Source: Dehalococcoidales bacterium (GTDB lineage Bacteria > Chloroflexota > Dehalococcoidia > Dehalococcoidales > RBG-16-60-22). From it: 8,361 nt of DNA. Shown one piece after another: positions 5,696 through 8,361 of this stretch. Each line of letters starts with the position of its first letter. The stretch's first letter is position 1. Under the pieces are notes generated by a model. That model ran no database searches. It was not told the origin of the DNA and saw only the letters and a program-made list of their open reading frames with translations. The position numbers were made by a program, and so were the translations under genes. Location of the stretch: the NCBI GenBank assembly GCA_030639445.1, contig DAOWCR010000047.1, positions 1 to 8,361 of the forward strand, given 5' to 3'.

Positions 5696-6169
5696 TTGAC
5701 AAACGAACTAAAATTTATCGTTGACCAAAACGTGGGTAAGCTGGCCCGGTGGCTGAGAATGATGGGCTATGACACCGTGTTCTTTGACGGCCGCGATGAC
5801 GCCCATTTGGTAGCTATAGCCCTGGCGGAAAGCAGGCTAATATTAACCCGGGACACTCAGATTATGCAGAGAGGAGTAATAACCAGCGGACGGCTCAAAG
5901 CCGTCCTGATTAACAGCGACGAGCCGGAGGCGCAAATCCGGCAGGTAATAGACACGCTGAACCTGGACTGCCGGTTCCGACCTTTCGCCACCTGCCTGGA
6001 ATGCAACCAGCCCCTGGAGGAAAGGGGCCAGGAAGAGGTCAAGGGCCGGGTGCCACCTTACGTTTTCCAGACACAAAGCCAGTACATGGAGTGCCCGGCC
6101 TGCCACCGCATCTACTGGAGGGGAACCCACTGGGCAGCCATGACCCGAACACTTGATAAATTCGGTTAA
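5696..6169 (+). CDS. Mut7-C (DUF82) RNase domain protein, PIN-like with zinc ribbon
   Basis: A small protein of 157 residues from a TTG start at 5696. The frame is open back to a TTG at 5603, but those 31 extra codons are mostly translated repeat copy 3. The conserved core follows at once: KFIVDQNVGKLARWLRMMGYDT (residues 6-27), then DGRDDAHLVAIA (31-42) and ILTRDTQIM (49-57). Acidic residues Asp10, Asp34 or Asp35, and Asp53 are the likely metal-binding set of the PIN-like nuclease fold. A C-terminal zinc ribbon is formed by CLEC (100-103) and CPAC (133-136), followed by YWRGTHW. The family is named after the C-terminal domain of nematode Mut-7 and is predicted to be an RNase; bacterial substrates are largely unknown. 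The nitroreductase start lies 25 nt downstream, suggesting one operon. Confidence 0.85.
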   Translation: MTNELKFIVDQNVGKLARWLRMMGYDTVFFDGRDDAHLVAIALAESRLILTRDTQIMQRGVITSGRLKAVLINSDEPEAQIRQVIDTLNLDCRFRPFATCLECNQPLEERGQEEVKGRVPPYVFQTQSQYMECPACHRIYWRGTHWAAMTRTLDKFG

Positions 6170-6194
6170 AACAACCAAAGAGGGAGAAACTTGT

Positions 6195-6776
6195 ATGGAA
6201 GTGTCCGAGGCAGTTAATAAAAGGCGGTCAATCAGAGAATTCAAAGACATACCGGTGCCCTACGATGCCCTGGAGAAATGCGTCGACGCTGCTCGACTGG
6301 CGCCGAGTGCCAGTAACCGCCAGCTCTGCGAGTATATCATAGTTGATGATACGCCGCTACTCCCCCAGGTATTTGACACGGTGAGAATCTGGTTCGGTAC
6401 GCCGCCGCCGGGACGCCGGCCCAAAGCCTATATTATCACCCTGGTCAACGGTCCCCTGGAAAATGAACTTGGCGGCGTCAGAAAAAAGACCATTTATGAT
6501 GCCGGCATGGCGGCGGAAAACATGATGCTGGTGGCCCTGGAACAGGGTTTAGGCACCTGCGCCATACTCTCCTATCAAGAAAGGGAGCTGAGGCGGATTC
6601 TGAATATACCGGCCAAATACGAGATTGCCCTGATGCTGGCGCTGGGCTTTCCTGACGAAAGCCCGGTGGTGGAGGCCGCCGCCGGTTCCGTCAAGCTCTG
6701 GAGAGACCACCAGGGCGTACGCCATATTCCCAAGAGGGACCTGAAAGACATCCTCTACCGCAACCGGTTCACGTAG
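6195..6776 (+). CDS. Nitroreductase-family FMN oxidoreductase
   Basis: A cytoplasmic flavoprotein of 193 residues from the ATG at 6195, which follows AGAGGGAGAAAC. An in-frame TTG at 6153 would add 14 residues and overlap the previous gene; it is disfavoured. The family layout is clear: the FMN-phosphate-binding start AVNKRRSIREFKD (about 6-18), the LAPSASNRQ segment (34-42), and the C-terminal half with DAGMAAENMMLVALEQGLGTC (111-131) ahead of LNIPAKYEIALMLALGFPDE. Nitroreductases of this type bind FMN as dimers and use NAD(P)H to reduce nitro-compounds, quinones or other acceptors; some act in cofactor or dehalogenation chemistry. Physiological substrate unknown. It is the last gene of the corA-started run, with a separate promoter beginning after it. 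Confidence 0.88.
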   Translation: MEVSEAVNKRRSIREFKDIPVPYDALEKCVDAARLAPSASNRQLCEYIIVDDTPLLPQVFDTVRIWFGTPPPGRRPKAYIITLVNGPLENELGGVRKKTIYDAGMAAENMMLVALEQGLGTCAILSYQERELRRILNIPAKYEIALMLALGFPDESPVVEAAAGSVKLWRDHQGVRHIPKRDLKDILYRNRFT

Positions 6777-6793
6777 ACTTTTATTGCTCCGTC

Positions 6794-6822
6794 TTGACCA
6801 TGCCTCTGGATATTGTTACACT
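6794..6822 (+). promoter_or_regulatory. Sigma70-type promoter for nnr
   Basis: TTGACC (6794-6799, 5 of 6 to -35 consensus) and TACACT (6817-6822, 4 of 6 to -10 consensus) are separated by 17 nt. A start near 6829 leaves about 22 nt of leader before the ATG at 6851. AGGATGG at 6834-6840 is the likely ribosome binding site. Confidence 0.5.
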
Positions 6823-6850
6823 CAATTAAGAACAGGATGGATGTTTTACC

Positions 6851-8361
6851 ATGAAAATTGTCATCAGTGAGCAGATGCGCCAGATAGAGCAGGAGTGCGC
6901 CCGGGCCGGTTTACCCACCAACGAGCTCATGGAAAACGCCGGTAAAGCCATTGCCGAAGAAATCAGGCGCATCCTGGGGACAACCGACCGGCAGCATATC
7001 CTTTTCCTGATTGGCCCCGGTAACAACGGCGGGGATGGACTGGTAGCCGCCCGCCACCTTCACGACTGGGGAGCCAGGGTCAGTATCTACCTCTGCCACC
7101 AGAGAACAGAAGACCCAAACCTTGAGCTGGTGCGGCAGCGCGATATTAACTGCCTTGAAGCCGCCCAGGATGAAGAGCTGGTTAAATTTGACGAGTTGCT
7201 TTCGTCAGCTAACTGCGTTATTGACGCTCTCTTCGGCACCGGCAAGGTTCGCCCGCTTCAGGGTGCTCCTCGAGAGGTGCTGGACAGGGTAGCCCGGGCC
7301 AGAAGCAACACCGCCGGTCTCCGCGTCATGGCCGTTGATTTACCTTCCGGGCTCAATGCCGACAATGGTGCCGTGGACCCGGCCTGCCTCCACGCCGACC
7401 ACACCATCACCCTCGGTTTCCCCAAGCTGGGCTTATTCAGTTTCCCCGGGGCGGCCAGGGTGGGTAAATTAACCGTTGCCGACATCGGCATACCCGGCCA
7501 CCTGGCAAACCCGGTAACCACCGAGCTTATCACCGACGAGTGGGCCAGAACCGTCCTTCCCGTGCGTCCGCTCAACGCCAATAAAGGCAGCTTCGGCAAG
7601 GTGCTGGTGTCGGCCGGCTCCATTAACTACATCGGCGCTGCTTACCTGGCCTGCAGCGGTGCGGTACGAATCGGCGCCGGACTGGTAACCCTGGCCACGG
7701 CCGCCAGCCTGCAGCCTATCCTAGCCGCCAAACTAACCGAGACAACCTACCTCCCCCTGCCCGAATCCCAGCCCGGTATTATCTCTCCTCAGGCCGCCGA
7801 GCTTATCGGGCAGCAGTTAAACGACTATCAAGTCCTGCTTATGGGCTGCGGCCTGGGCCAGAGCCCGTCCACCACCCAGTTCGTCCGCTCGGTGCTCTTC
7901 CGTAAAAAACTGCCCGCCCTGGTCCTTGACGCCGACGCGCTCAATACCCTAGCCACCATCCCCAACTGGTGGCAGCGGCTGCCCGATAATGCCATACTCA
8001 CCCCGCACCCGGGTGAAATGGCAAGACTGAGCGGGCTATCGGTGGAAGGAATACAGTCAAATAGAGTAGGCATCGTCCGAAAGTTCGCCGTTGAGTGGCG
8101 CAAAATCATTGTCCTGAAAGGCGCTTATACCGTTATTGCCGCGCCCAATGGTCACAGCCGGGTTAGCCCCGTAGCCAATCCCGGGCTGGCCTCAGCCGGC
8201 ACCGGAGACGTGCTCACCGGAGCCATCGCCGGTCTGGTGGCCCAGGGACTCCCACTTTTTGACGCGGCGGCTCTCGGCGTCCACCTTCACGGTAAAGCCG
8301 GGGAGATGGTCAAGGACATTCTCGGCAATACCGGCATGATTGCCACCGACCTGCTGCCGGC
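6851..8361 (+). CDS. nnr: Bifunctional NAD(P)H-hydrate repair enzyme Nnr (epimerase + dehydratase), 3' end cut by window
   Basis: This enzyme repairs hydrated NADH and NADPH: the N-terminal (YjeF_N) domain epimerises R- and S-NAD(P)HX, and the C-terminal ribokinase-like domain dehydrates S-NAD(P)HX using ADP (bacterial type). The frame runs open from the ATG at 6851 to the window edge, 503 codons, so only roughly the last 10-25 residues are missing. Epimerase domain (1 to about 215): MENAG (27-31), PGNNGGDG (56-63), VIDALFGTG (123-131, with Asp125) and VDLPSG (162-167). Dehydratase domain (from about 235): NKGSFGKVLVSAGS (244-257), VLDADALN (358-365), LTPHPGEM (383-390), VLKG (421-424) and AGTGDVLTG with catalytic Asp453. 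ATG start; a predicted promoter lies just upstream. Both domains look intact, so both activities are expected. Confidence 0.95.
   Translation, partial: MKIVISEQMRQIEQECARAGLPTNELMENAGKAIAEEIRRILGTTDRQHILFLIGPGNNGGDGLVAARHLHDWGARVSIYLCHQRTEDPNLELVRQRDINCLEAAQDEELVKFDELLSSANCVIDALFGTGKVRPLQGAPREVLDRVARARSNTAGLRVMAVDLPSGLNADNGAVDPACLHADHTITLGFPKLGLFSFPGAARVGKLTVADIGIPGHLANPVTTELITDEWARTVLPVRPLNANKGSFGKVLVSAGSINYIGAAYLACSGAVRIGAGLVTLATAASLQPILAAKLTETTYLPLPESQPGIISPQAAELIGQQLNDYQVLLMGCGLGQSPSTTQFVRSVLFRKKLPALVLDADALNTLATIPNWWQRLPDNAILTPHPGEMARLSGLSVEGIQSNRVGIVRKFAVEWRKIIVLKGAYTVIAAPNGHSRVSPVANPGLASAGTGDVLTGAIAGLVAQGLPLFDAAALGVHLHGKAGEMVKDILGNTGMIATDLLP

Noticed and set aside
5696..5724. Consensus -35 TTGACA at 5696-5701
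   Set aside because: No -10 hexamer lies 16-18 nt downstream (CGTTGA at 5719), and the site coincides with the probable TTG start codon.
6153..6194. Upstream TTG start of the nitroreductase frame, overlapping the Mut7-C gene
   Set aside because: The ATG at 6195 has a good purine-rich ribosome binding site and gives the expected family start just before RRSIREF.

Overview
The window looks like a chromosomal segment of a free-living, anaerobe-like bacterium with moderately high GC. All nine supported genes lie on the + strand. Uncultured Chloroflexi of the Dehalococcoidia type would fit: short-chain acyl-CoA enzymes beside housekeeping genes, with C-rich MITE-like repeats ending in GGTNACC between operons. 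This placement is an inference from general gene content and repeat style. No marker gene proves it.

Layout. Positions 1-367 hold no gene. They carry a palindrome-rich repeat of about 205 bp (21-225) and then a good sigma70-type promoter (TTGACG, 17 nt, TAAAAT). That promoter drives an enoyl-CoA hydratase (368-1144) and a 3-hydroxybutyryl-CoA dehydrogenase (1166-2017), which catalyse two consecutive beta-oxidation or butyrate-type steps. A second copy of the repeat (about 2056-2226) separates this pair from a FabG/PhaB-like SDR oxidoreductase (2294-3052). A probable promoter overlapping the SDR stop codon leads into a tightly spaced run: a CorA-type divalent-metal channel (3126-4100), a YhhQ/DUF165 queuosine-precursor transporter (4125-4790), a metallo-beta-lactamase-fold hydrolase (4808-5578), a Mut7-C/PIN-like RNase domain protein with a zinc ribbon (start probably 5696, end 6169) and a nitroreductase (6195-6776). 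A third, short repeat copy (5611-5673) lies just before the Mut7-C gene and accounts for a spurious N-terminal extension of that reading frame. A further promoter (TTGACC, 17 nt, TACACT) precedes the bifunctional NAD(P)HX repair enzyme Nnr, which starts at 6851 and runs off the right edge.

Functionally, the left third is CoA-thioester redox chemistry. The right two thirds is housekeeping: Mg2+ uptake, tRNA-modification precursor uptake, putative nucleic-acid or nucleotide hydrolases, flavin redox, and repair of damaged NAD(P)H. I see no tRNA, rRNA, CRISPR array, transposase, phage gene or defence system. The most unusual content is the family of small non-coding palindromic repeats and its effect on gene boundaries. 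The protein genes all look intact and belong to known families.
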